Shown piece by piece: positions 17,848 through 25,553 of a DNA stretch of 64,000 bases; positions within the stretch are counted from its first letter, which is position 1; every line of letters begins with the position of its first letter. The notes below the pieces were generated by a model. It worked only from the letters and a program-made list of their open reading frames with translations. It did not search any database and had not been told where the DNA came from. The stretch comes from an uncultured Paracoccus sp. (lineage in GTDB: Bacteria > Pseudomonadota > Alphaproteobacteria > Rhodobacterales > Rhodobacteraceae). The translations under genes and the position numbers were made by a program. The stretch spans positions 62,001 to 126,000 of the forward strand of contig NZ_CANMEH010000004.1 in assembly GCF_947496875.1 (NCBI RefSeq). Reading direction: 5' to 3'.

Positions 17848-19458
17848 TCAGAACTGGAAATACAGGAACTCGGTCGGGGCCACCGAGATCGCGTAGAGGA
17901 TCGTGACGATCGCCACGGCGCCCAGCGGCAGGCCAAACGCGGGCGTAGGCCGCCACCGGGTGATCGGAACGTAGCGCTGAAGCCAGTTCGGCTCGACGCG
18001 GAGGCCCAGCGCGGTGGGATAGTCGCGCAGCCACTGGTTCGAGTTGGGCAGCGCCCAGACGACGAACAGGAACACCGCAATGCGGATCACCAGCCACGCA
18101 TCGAACAGCGGCATGTTGCCAATGCCCACGCCGAACCACGCCGCGGCCTCGGCAAAGCCCGGCAGGCGCTGGAACGGCGTTGGAAGGGTGACACCGTTCA
18201 GACCCGCCATGCCGCGCAGGACGTCAAGCGCAGCACCGACACTGTCCGCGCGGAAGAACACCAGCGCCACCGTCGCACACAGGAACGTCAACAGCACCGA
18301 TCCCGCCATGCTGACGCGGCCGCCGCTGTCGAGTGGCAGGCCGCGCCGCACCTTCCACCACCGCCAGCCATGCGCGACCACCAGAAAGACGCCGTGCAGC
18401 AGGCCGAAGATCAGGAACTGCCACCCCGCCCCGTGCCACACCCCCGAGATCAGCATCGTGATCACCGTCGGAATGGCGACGAGGGCAGCAAACGTGCCCG
18501 CGGTCATCCGCCCGCGCTTGGGCAGGGGCAGTCCCTTCGCGGCCCGGCGGCGGGTGATCGCGACCACGATCGGATTGTAGATATACGCCGTCAGGAACCG
18601 CGTCAGCGTCATGTGCCACCGCGACCAGTACTCGATCACGTTCCGGGCCTTGTAGGGGCTGTTGAAGTTGGCCGGCAGCATGATCCCGAACAGCAGGCCC
18701 AGCCCGATCGCCATGTCCGAGTAGCCGGAGAAATCGAAATACATCTGCAGTGCGTAGGCCAGCGCGCCGCCCCAGGCCTCGATCAGCTGCACGCCGCCCT
18801 CGCGCGCCGCCTCGAAGACCGGCGTCGCGTAGGTACCGAACGGATCGGCGACCATGACCTTCTTGAACAGGCCGATGCAGAACATCGTCACGCCAAGCGC
18901 GATCAGGTCCCAGCGCGGCCGGAACCGGTCCGGGTCGTCGAACTGCGCCAGCATCTCGCGGTGGTGGGTGATGGGTCCCGCGATAAGCTGCGGGAAGAAG
19001 GTGATGAAAAGCGCGTAGTTCAGGAAGTCGTGCTCGGTGATGGCCCCATCATAGGCATCCACGAGGTAGGCGATCTGCTGGAAGGTGAAGAACGAGATCG
19101 CAAGCGGCAGGATGATGTGCGGCACGGCCCAGTTGGCGCCGGCAAGGTCGCGGAGCACCTCGACCGCGAAGCCGGTGTACTTGAAATAGCCCAGCAGCGC
19201 CACGTTGCCGAGAATGCCCGCTGCCAGCAGCAGGCGGCTCCGCCGGCGTCTAAGCAGACCACCCATCGTGTAGTTGAAGAGGATGCTGGCGATGAGCAGG
19301 GACACGTTGGAGGTGGCCCACCAGCCATAGAAGACCAGCGACGATGCTGTCAGCCAGAGGCCGACCCAGCGCTGCCAGCCGAGGCCCGCGAGCAGCAGGA
19401 AGCCCAGGAACACCACGGGCAGGAACTGCAGCAGGAAGTCGCTCGAGTTGAACAGCAT
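17848..19458 (-). CDS. MBOAT-family membrane O-acyltransferase
   Basis: A 536-residue polytopic protein with about 11-12 hydrophobic helices. It carries the AlgI/DltB-type blocks FFPQLIAGPI, MYFDFSGYSDMAIGLGLLFGI, NFNSPYKARNVIEYWSRWHMTL (H282) and ISGVWHGAGWQFLIFGLLHG, with the invariant histidine H342 and a second at H355. MBOATs of this class move an acyl group from a cytoplasmic donor across the membrane. GAGGAGG lies 9 bases before the ATG. As the first gene of the operon it precedes the FkbH, ACP and SGNH genes. Confidence 0.92.
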   Translation of the reverse strand: MLFNSSDFLLQFLPVVFLGFLLLAGLGWQRWVGLWLTASSLVFYGWWATSNVSLLIASILFNYTMGGLLRRRRSRLLLAAGILGNVALLGYFKYTGFAVEVLRDLAGANWAVPHIILPLAISFFTFQQIAYLVDAYDGAITEHDFLNYALFITFFPQLIAGPITHHREMLAQFDDPDRFRPRWDLIALGVTMFCIGLFKKVMVADPFGTYATPVFEAAREGGVQLIEAWGGALAYALQMYFDFSGYSDMAIGLGLLFGIMLPANFNSPYKARNVIEYWSRWHMTLTRFLTAYIYNPIVVAITRRRAAKGLPLPKRGRMTAGTFAALVAIPTVITMLISGVWHGAGWQFLIFGLLHGVFLVVAHGWRWWKVRRGLPLDSGGRVSMAGSVLLTFLCATVALVFFRADSVGAALDVLRGMAGLNGVTLPTPFQRLPGFAEAAAWFGVGIGNMPLFDAWLVIRIAVFLFVVWALPNSNQWLRDYPTALGLRVEPNWLQRYVPITRWRPTPAFGLPLGAVAIVTILYAISVAPTEFLYFQF

Positions 19459-19988
19459 TCGCGCGCGCCTCCTCTACCAGCAGCCGGACCATCTGCCGTG
19501 CACCCACATGATCACGATATTGGTTAGAAATGAGTGAGCATCGATCGGGCAAGGCACGATGGCGTGTGGACATGCGCGAAATTTCTTCCGCGCGGCATGC
19601 ACACGTACGGGATGGACAGCAGAGCGTCGAGTTGATCAATGACGTGTCGCGACGTGTGTCCCCCGAAGGGGACGGGCCATCCCGACCCCTCAACCCGGCA
19701 CGACCGGGGCCTGACCGGGTGAAAGCCATTGCAGAAGTAACGCCTGCATCCTGTGGTTGGTTAGCGGCTTGCCGCAGCGGTTGAAGGGGCTGAACGACAC
19801 CTGATGAAGGCGGTCCGGGACCCCTCGGGAAGGCCGTGCCGCGAGGCGAGAATCGGTCGCTCCCAAGACGGGATCAGGTTCCTGGCCACGCTACGCGCCG
19901 GTTGGAAATACCGCACCTCAGACGATGCGGAGCCGGCCGCGCACGTTCAGGCGATCATGAAACAAAAGAACCCCGGCGCAGGCGGGTA
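19459..19988. other. 530-bp gene-poor region
   Basis: It lies between the 5' end of the MBOAT gene and the 3' end of apbE, both on the - strand, so it must hold the MBOAT operon promoter, which could not be recognised. Small stem-loops are present (GTCCCC/GGGGAC with a CGAA loop near 19660). A weak 4-bp hairpin followed by TTCTTTTGTTT on the - strand just after apbE (about 19960-19985) may end that transcript. Open frames here have no ribosome binding site and no recognisable protein features. Confidence 0.4.
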
Positions 19989-20960
19989 TCAAGCCGCCCC
20001 GAGGATCGGATCGGTCTCGAACAGGCGCCCCACCGGTGTCTGTCGAAGATGATCTCCCTCACGATCGATGAAGAGTGCGCTGAGATTCTCCCGACGCGCC
20101 ATTTCCCGGCCGTCCCCGCTTCCCTTCACCATCAGGGCCGTCGCCCAGGCATCAGCCTCGGCGCATGTCCGCGCGACGACCGTGACCGAGGCCAGGGTGG
20201 CGCGCAGGGGCGCGCCGCGGCGCGGGTCCATGACGTGCGGCAGACGGCGGCCCTGCACCTCGACCCAGTGCCGATAGTCGCCCGAGGTCGCAACGGCGGC
20301 ATCCTGCAGCGCCAGAATGGACCGCGGCGCGCGGCGGTCGAGGTCCGGCGCCTCCACCGCGACGGTCCAGGCCTGCCCGTCCGGCCGCAGCCCCAGCGCA
20401 CGCATCTCTCCGTCGATCCCGACGAGGCCAGCCTCGAGTCCGAGCGCAGCAAGCGTCTCCGCCAACCGGTCGACGCCGTAGCCCTTGGCAATCCCATTCA
20501 AGTCCAGTGCGATCGGCGCCGTCTTCCGGACGAGCCCGGACGCGTCATCGATCTCGAGCGCCTGGTGTGCGGGCACCCGCTCAGCCATCATTGCGGCACG
20601 GATCCCGTCGGCTGTCGCCGCAATCGGCCCGAAACCCCAGGCTGCCACCGCATCGCCCATGCCGATGTCGAAAGCCCCGCCGGATGCGCGACCGATCTCG
20701 AGCCCGAGCCGCAGAACCTGCCGCAGCCGATCCGGCACCGCCACCCAGGCGCCGATCGCGGCCGCGTTGAGGCGCATGAGATCGCTGTCGGGCTTCCAGG
20801 TGGACATCTGCGCATCGACTTCGTCGACGGCGGCCTGGAGGGCCGCGCGGACCGGTTCCGGATCGCAATGGGGGCGGGCGAAGAACAGGGCAGACCAGCG
20901 CGTGGCCATGGTCGGGCCGTTCAAGGCGTGGCGGACCAGTTCAGTAGACATCTTCGACAT
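19989..20960 (-). CDS. apbE: FAD:protein FMN transferase (ApbE)
   Basis: A 323-residue ApbE-family enzyme, which attaches FMN through a phosphoester to Ser/Thr of envelope proteins, using FAD and Mg2+. Core motifs: GGAFDIGMGDAVAAWGFG, APIALDLNGIAKGYGVDRLAE, ATSGDYRHW and LPHVMDPRRGAPL. No clear export signal is seen, so either it acts in the cytoplasm or the N-terminus is atypical. The ATG at 20960 follows GAGGGG and overlaps the end of the PepSY reductase gene by 20 bases. The co-transcribed DUF2271 protein contains a likely acceptor motif. Confidence 0.9.
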   Translation of the reverse strand: MSKMSTELVRHALNGPTMATRWSALFFARPHCDPEPVRAALQAAVDEVDAQMSTWKPDSDLMRLNAAAIGAWVAVPDRLRQVLRLGLEIGRASGGAFDIGMGDAVAAWGFGPIAATADGIRAAMMAERVPAHQALEIDDASGLVRKTAPIALDLNGIAKGYGVDRLAETLAALGLEAGLVGIDGEMRALGLRPDGQAWTVAVEAPDLDRRAPRSILALQDAAVATSGDYRHWVEVQGRRLPHVMDPRRGAPLRATLASVTVVARTCAEADAWATALMVKGSGDGREMARRENLSALFIDREGDHLRQTPVGRLFETDPILGAA

Positions 20961-23148
20961 ACCGCCCCTCTGCCTTCAGCGCCGCGGGCGTGAGACCTGT
21001 CGGCGCCAGGATCTCGGCCAGGGCGTCGGCCACCCCCGCCGCCATGTCGCGCCCGCCGCAGACCATCACCCGGGCGCCGTCCCGGATCAGCCGTGCCACG
21101 TCGACGGCCTCGACGCGCAGCGCGTCCTGGACGTAATGCGGCCGCGCCCCACGCGAGATTCCGGTGACGAGCCGGGCCAGACGGCCGTCCTGCTGCCAGG
21201 CAGGGATTTCCTCATTGTAGAGGAAGTCGCTGTCAGGGTGGCGCATGCCGAAGAACAGGTGGATGGGCCGTCGCCGCGCATTGGCGCGCACGATCCCCGC
21301 CAGCGGGCCGATGCCGGTCCCGGCGCCGATCATGATCAGCGGCGCCCGGCTTCGGCCCGGCTGAAAATCCGGGTTGCGACGCAGGAACGCAGTGACGGTG
21401 TCACCGGGCTCCAATGCGGTGAGCTGGGATGACGCAAGGCCGCCCGGGTGCCGTCTCACCACGATCTCGATGAACCCGTCGTCACGCGCGGAGGCGAGCG
21501 AGTAGAGGCGCGGCACCGGCGAGCCGTCGGGCAGGATGCCGATCAGGTCGCCCGCGCTGAAGCGCGCGAACCCTGCCCCGGTCAGACGCTGCCACACGCT
21601 CGCCCGCGGCAGGGCAAAGCGCAGGATCGCGGTCGGCGCCCCGACCTCGGCGCCGTAGTCGCGGCGCGAAACCAGCGAAAGAGTCTCGGTCGCGGGCAGA
21701 ACGGGCTGATGGGCCAGTTCAAGTTCGATACCCAGCACCCGCCCCAGCGCGCGTCCCCACCGCGCGAAGTCCTGCGACGATTGCCGGTCGACCGTGTCGA
21801 ACGGCAGAAGCTCGGGCCAGCCATTTGCGCGGGCGGCCGCTGCGACGGCACCGGCAAAGGCGCAGTAGGCCGGAAAGCTGCGGTCGCCGAAGCCAAGGAC
21901 GCCCAGCGCCGCGTCGGAGGAACGGTCCCGCACCGCCAGCCGGTCCAAGAAGCCCTTGGCAGATGCCGGGGCATCGCCATTGCCGTAGGTCGCCGCGAGA
22001 ACGATGATTCGCCGGGCGCGCCCATAGCGGCTGGGCGCGAAGGCCGACATCGGCGCCGTGTGCACGCTTTGTCCCGCATCGGCCAACGCGGCATGGAGCG
22101 TCGCGGCAAAGCCCCAGGTGCTGCCACCCTCGCTTCCGACCAGCAGGATCGTCTCGGCATCAACCCCGGGCTGGTTTCCGCGGATGCGCGGCCGCCTGCG
22201 CCGCCCGCCAAGCCAGATGAGCACGCCCGTCCCGGCCATCAGCGGCACGCCAAGCGCCATCAGCCCCTGGATCAGCCCGAGAGCCGCGGCGCCCTGTCCC
22301 GTGTGCAGCATGTAGATCGTTTCCGAGACCCGCTCCCACCCGGTCAGGTCAGACCAGGTCAGGAGAGCCCCGGTGCCCTGGTCGAGATACCCGATCCCCC
22401 GATCCGTCTTGAGCGTGAAGACGTCGGTTGCGTCGTCCGGATAGGGAAAGCTCAGCTCGCGCAGCTCAGCGACCGGCGTGTCGTCAAGCACCTTCATCAA
22501 GGCCGGCGACGCGCCGGTCTCACCGCTCACTTCGGCCGGTATCCTCGGTGCGGCGCTGTCATCTGGCAGAAGATCGAAGGTGGAGGCCGTCATCCACAAG
22601 GCCGTCGCCGAGGACAGGACAAGACCGAACACCGCGACCCGCGCGATTTCCACATGCAGCCGTCCGGCAAGTGGTCCGCGCAGCCGCGCGAACCAGTGCC
22701 GCCAGCCGCCGACCCGCCGTGCGACCAGCATCGTGCCGCTGAGCGACAGGAGCAGCATCGCCGCCGCGCCCGCCGCCATGACGATGCGTCCCCCGTCGCC
22801 GAGAAAGAGCGACCGGTGCAGGTTCGTGAGCCAGCGCTGTGTCTGGTTCGGATCGGCCGAAGCCACGCCGCGGCCGGTCGCGGGATCGATCACGGCGACA
22901 CCCGGTGCACCCTGATCGAACCAGTAGGCCGTGATCCGCCCCGAGGGCGCGCGCCGGATCTGCTCGACGCCCGGATAGGCGGCCTGGATACGCTCGGCGA
23001 GGGCCGCGACCGTCAAGCCCGTGTCAGCCTGCGGCGCGGTGAGGCGCTCGGCTGCGGGAAAGACCGACAACGCAGCGCCGCTGAGCGTCAGCACCGTGAC
23101 GAGCGCCAGGGCCAGAAGACCGGGCCAGCGATGAAGAGCGCGGATCAT
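20941..23148 (-). CDS. PepSY-membrane/flavodoxin/ferredoxin-reductase fusion (CysJ-like flavoreductase)
   Basis: A 735-residue membrane flavoprotein. Transmembrane helix 10-30, a PepSY region (about 40-130), further helices near 120-140, 175-200 and 305-330, then a flavodoxin-like FMN domain (about 350-490, ILLVGSEGGSTWGF), an FAD-binding region (LYSLASARDDGFIEIVVRRHPGGLASSQL) and an NAD(P)H region (MIGAGTGIGPLAGIV, FGMRHPDSDFLY, VMVCGGRDMAAG), ending in an aromatic residue. The layout sends electrons from cytoplasmic NADPH through FAD and FMN into the membrane. The start ATG at 23148 lies 8 bases after the DUF2271 stop. Confidence 0.88.
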   Translation of the reverse strand: MIRALHRWPGLLALALVTVLTLSGAALSVFPAAERLTAPQADTGLTVAALAERIQAAYPGVEQIRRAPSGRITAYWFDQGAPGVAVIDPATGRGVASADPNQTQRWLTNLHRSLFLGDGGRIVMAAGAAAMLLLSLSGTMLVARRVGGWRHWFARLRGPLAGRLHVEIARVAVFGLVLSSATALWMTASTFDLLPDDSAAPRIPAEVSGETGASPALMKVLDDTPVAELRELSFPYPDDATDVFTLKTDRGIGYLDQGTGALLTWSDLTGWERVSETIYMLHTGQGAAALGLIQGLMALGVPLMAGTGVLIWLGGRRRRPRIRGNQPGVDAETILLVGSEGGSTWGFAATLHAALADAGQSVHTAPMSAFAPSRYGRARRIIVLAATYGNGDAPASAKGFLDRLAVRDRSSDAALGVLGFGDRSFPAYCAFAGAVAAAARANGWPELLPFDTVDRQSSQDFARWGRALGRVLGIELELAHQPVLPATETLSLVSRRDYGAEVGAPTAILRFALPRASVWQRLTGAGFARFSAGDLIGILPDGSPVPRLYSLASARDDGFIEIVVRRHPGGLASSQLTALEPGDTVTAFLRRNPDFQPGRSRAPLIMIGAGTGIGPLAGIVRANARRRPIHLFFGMRHPDSDFLYNEEIPAWQQDGRLARLVTGISRGARPHYVQDALRVEAVDVARLIRDGARVMVCGGRDMAAGVADALAEILAPTGLTPAALKAEGRYVEDVY

Positions 23149-23156
23149 GGGTCGAC

Positions 23157-23627
23157 TCACATGTCGTAGGCGAAGCTGGCGATGTACCGACGACCGGCCG
23201 CCGGCGCGCCGGCGCCGTCCGTGGTCAGCGGCACCGCGACCTCGTTGGGACTGTCGCGCATCTCCTCGACGGCGGCGTCGATGTGCAGGGTATAGCCCGC
23301 ATCGAACAGCGCATCGGCGAGGTCCAGCGTGATCTCGAGTGTCCGCCCGGCGCCGACGCTGGCGCCGGTGATGCCGTTGATCTGTGCAGTGTCGCCGCCG
23401 GTCGCCCGGTACCAGTGGGTCAGGCTGTCGTAGTATTTCGACTTGGTCCCGGCCATCCACAGGCTGCCCATGTAGGCGCCGGAGGCGTCGGTGACATACA
23501 GCGCCAGGTAGGCCCCGTCACCGCCATAGTTGTTGAGGGTCGTGGTCAGGGTCACCGGGCGCGCCATGGCGAGGCCGGGAAGCGTCAGCGCCGTGGTCAC
23601 GGCGAGTGTCGCGAGAAGCGATTTCAT
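23157..23627 (-). CDS. Periplasmic DUF2271 protein, probable ApbE flavinylation target
   Basis: A 156-residue exported protein with a signal peptide ending near residue 22 (LAMARPV). The body is beta-rich with the DUF2271 features LALYVTDASGAYMGSLWMAG and SLTHWYRATGGD. Residues 84-95 read NGITGASVGAGR, which resembles the ApbE acceptor consensus in which Thr/Ser next to Gly-Ala receives FMN (T87 or S90 here). DUF2271 genes are known to accompany PepSY and ApbE genes in predicted extracytosolic flavin systems. The order DUF2271, reductase, ApbE fits an NADPH-to-periplasm electron path. Confidence 0.8.
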   Translation of the reverse strand: MKSLLATLAVTTALTLPGLAMARPVTLTTTLNNYGGDGAYLALYVTDASGAYMGSLWMAGTKSKYYDSLTHWYRATGGDTAQINGITGASVGAGRTLEITLDLADALFDAGYTLHIDAAVEEMRDSPNEVAVPLTTDGAGAPAAGRRYIASFAYDM

Positions 23628-23664
23628 CTGATTGGTCCTTGTCTGCGAAGTGCGGCGAAAATGG

Positions 23665-24039
23665 TCAGTTCACCTGGACCTGCGGAGGAGCGCCGCTCCC
23701 GAACAGACCGTTCTGCGGGGGGGCCATGGTGCCGGCCGGGGCGGGGTTTGGAGCGCCGCGGCGGCCGCCATCGTCGTCGTCGTCATCATCGTCATCGTCG
23801 TCATCATCGTCGTCGTCGTCGTCATCGTCGTCATGATGGCGGCGCGAGCGACGGTCGCGATCGCGGTCGCCATCGTCGCTGGCGAGGATGAGCGGCAGCA
23901 CCTGCTCCCCGTCGTCGAAGAACGCCGCGGAGTATCCGGCGCCACAATCGTCGGGGGTCTGCATCGCGCTCCACGCGGCCGTGCCGATCACGGCGGTCAA
24001 CGCCGTGGACGCGAAGAGGAGGGTGAGGGTCTTTCGCAT
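23665..24039 (-). CDS. Small secreted protein with a 21-residue poly-aspartate tract
   Basis: A 124-residue protein: signal peptide (about 1-25), a short region with one Cys (DDCGAGYSAAFFDDGEQVLPLILAS), an Arg/Asp stretch (DRDRDRRSRRHH), 21 consecutive Asp, then a Gly/Pro/Ala-rich tail. Mixed GAC/GAT codons and GAGA-rich ribosome binding site AAAGGAGA argue for a translated gene rather than simple-sequence noise. No family recognised. The tract would bind divalent or ferric cations. It is the first gene of the operon leading to DUF2271, PepSY reductase and apbE (37-base gap), with a direct-repeat regulator site 80 bases upstream. Confidence 0.65.
   Translation of the reverse strand: MRKTLTLLFASTALTAVIGTAAWSAMQTPDDCGAGYSAAFFDDGEQVLPLILASDDGDRDRDRRSRRHHDDDDDDDDDDDDDDDDDDDDDGGRRGAPNPAPAGTMAPPQNGLFGSGAPPQVQVN
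23770..23832 (-). repeat. GAC/GAT trinucleotide repeat encoding poly-Asp
   Basis: Twenty-one consecutive GAC or GAT codons on the - strand (14 GAC, 7 GAT). The irregular mixture of the two codons lowers slippage compared with a pure repeat and suggests the aspartate run itself is kept by selection. Confidence 0.85.
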
Positions 24040-24422
24040 GGCGGGGTCTCCTTTTCTCTGCCGAGACCGATATGCAGACCGGGGCTGAGGCTTTCCTGAC
24101 GGCGCGGAGCTTCCTGCGTCAGCTTGCCGTCAGGAACGAAAAGCCTCGCCGGAGAGCGGGCGGACAGGCGAAAGGTCGAGCGCCGCGTGGTGGCGCTTGC
24201 CCGATCGCCCCACTTCTGGTGTAAGCGAATCGACCTGGTGCGGAGCCGTCGCAGGATCTGCCGCAGCACGTTCAGGACGCCAGGTACGGCAGCGATCGCC
24301 GCGCTGCACTGGAGAGCCACCAGCCAGCGTCAGACAACTACATGCCGCCGTGAAACGGTGGGGAACGGGTAAAGGACAGCCGCGGCGGCGCCGGACTCAC
24401 GCGCCCTGCGAACTCCACCGGG
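24040..24422. other. 383-bp region upstream of the poly-Asp operon
   Basis: It carries the leader and regulator site (24118-24134) of the poly-Asp operon near one end. Between about 24150 and 24422 there is no recognisable gene, RNA or repeat; open frames here lack ribosome binding sites. Confidence 0.45.
24118..24134 (+). promoter_or_regulatory. Candidate response-regulator direct repeat, poly-Asp operon
   Basis: GTCAGC-ttgcc-GTCAGG: two hexamers spaced so their starts are 11 bp apart, the usual geometry for OmpR/PhoB-type dimers. It lies about 80 bases upstream of the poly-Asp gene start. A matching element (24834-24850) stands before the response regulator. Confidence 0.5.
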
Positions 24423-24749
24423 TCAATCCCTGCCCCGCTCGTCGCGGTCCTTGCGGGATGGATCGTCCCCTTCGTATCCGTCGTCTTCTTCGTATTCCAA
24501 CTCGATCACGTCCAGCGTGGCGGGATGGACGGTCACCTCGATACTGCGCCCCTCGGGGTCGCGACCGTCGATCTCGTAGCAGCCGTCGTCAATCTTGATG
24601 CGGCGGACGGTCCACCCGTTCTCCTCGGCCAGGCGCTGAACCGCATCCCGCGGCTGCCAGCCCGCCATCGGCACGAAGCAGTCATCGTCGGCCCAGGCCA
24701 CACCGGGAAGGGCTGCGAGAAAGCCCAGCATTGTCACCATCCTCTGCAT
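24423..24749 (-). CDS. Small periplasmic PepSY-domain protein
   Basis: A 108-residue exported protein. The signal peptide ends near residue 20 (GVAWADDD), then a single PepSY-like unit (PRDAVQRLAEENGWTVRRIKIDDGCYEIDGRDPEGRSIEVTVHPATLDVIELE), then a very acidic tail (EYEEDDGYEGDDPSRKDRDERGRD). Two cysteines (C24, C57 approximately) could pair. GAGGAG lies 8 bases before the ATG. It is divergent from the response regulator, which it may modulate or be regulated by; PepSY proteins beside QseB/PmrA-type systems are common. Confidence 0.8.
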   Translation of the reverse strand: MQRMVTMLGFLAALPGVAWADDDCFVPMAGWQPRDAVQRLAEENGWTVRRIKIDDGCYEIDGRDPEGRSIEVTVHPATLDVIELEYEEDDGYEGDDPSRKDRDERGRD

Positions 24750-24833
24750 GAGCCAGACTCCTCGGGTGCGGCCACCATGAGCAACTCCTGCGCGGCGAAG
24801 CTGACAGGAGCCTTAAGTCCTGCACCCGGCCGT

Positions 24834-24850
24834 GTCAGCTTTGCGTCAGC
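24834..24850 (+). promoter_or_regulatory. Candidate response-regulator direct repeat, divergent PepSY/regulator promoter
   Basis: GTCAGC-tttgc-GTCAGC: a perfect hexamer direct repeat with 11-bp periodicity, 44 bases upstream of the response regulator ATG and 85 bases from the PepSY gene start. An inverted copy, GCTGACA, lies 30 bases to its left. It suggests autoregulation and shared control with the poly-Asp operon. Confidence 0.55.
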
Positions 24851-24893
24851 CACACGGATCATGGAGGGTGGCGGGAAAGGGACCGGGTCAACC

Positions 24894-25553
24894 ATGCGCA
24901 TCCTGCTGATCGAGGACGACACCGTGCTGGGCGCCGCGGTGCGCGACCAGATCGCGGGCGATGGCCAGTCGGTCGACTGGGTGATGCGGCTGGATGCGGC
25001 CAGAGATGCGATGGCCGGCGCCGCTTACGATCTGATCCTGCTGGACCTGATGCTGCCGGACGGCCGCGGGATCGGCTTTCTGAAGGACCTGCGCGCCCAG
25101 GGCGACGTGACGCCGGTGATCATCGTCACCGCGCTCGACCAGGTGTCGGACCGGATCGAGGGGCTGAACGTCGGCGCCGACGACTACCTCGTGAAACCGT
25201 TCGACCTGTCGGAACTGACGGCGCGCATCGGCTCGGTCGCCCGGCGCTATGCCGGCAACCCGAACCCGATCGTCACCCATGGCGCGCTGGAGATCGACCT
25301 TGCCGCACGCAGCATCCGCCGCGACGGCAAGCCGGTCCACCTGACTGCCCGCGAGTGGGCCCTGTTCGAGGCGTTCCTGTCACGCCCCGGTCAGCTTCTG
25401 TCCAAGGCGCAGCTGGAAGAAAAGCTCTATGCCTTCGACACCGAGGTAGAGAGCAACACGATCGAGGTGCATGTCAGCCGCCTGCGCAAGAAACTCGGTG
25501 CGCAGTTCATCGAGACCGAGCGCGGCTTGGGCTATCGACTGGGCAGGCCGTGA
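24894..25553 (+). CDS. OmpR-family response regulator (QseB/PmrA-like)
   Basis: A 219-residue two-domain regulator. The receiver (1-115) has the acidic pair EDD (8-10), phospho-acceptor Asp51 in LLDLMLPDG, the T of VTALDQ and K101 in LVKPFDLSE. The winged-helix output domain (about 125-219) has LTAREWALFEAFLSRPGQLLSK and VEVHVSRLRKKLG, ending GLGYRLGRP. The ATG at 24894 starts MRILLIEDD; the upstream in-frame extension is rejected. The stop overlaps the GTG of the sensor kinase frame. Confidence 0.92.
   Translation: MRILLIEDDTVLGAAVRDQIAGDGQSVDWVMRLDAARDAMAGAAYDLILLDLMLPDGRGIGFLKDLRAQGDVTPVIIVTALDQVSDRIEGLNVGADDYLVKPFDLSELTARIGSVARRYAGNPNPIVTHGALEIDLAARSIRRDGKPVHLTAREWALFEAFLSRPGQLLSKAQLEEKLYAFDTEVESNTIEVHVSRLRKKLGAQFIETERGLGYRLGRP

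Noticed and set aside
19530..20052. Two short + strand frames between the MBOAT and apbE genes
   Set aside because: They have no ribosome binding site, signal or recognisable composition, and sit in sequence with many small stem-loops.
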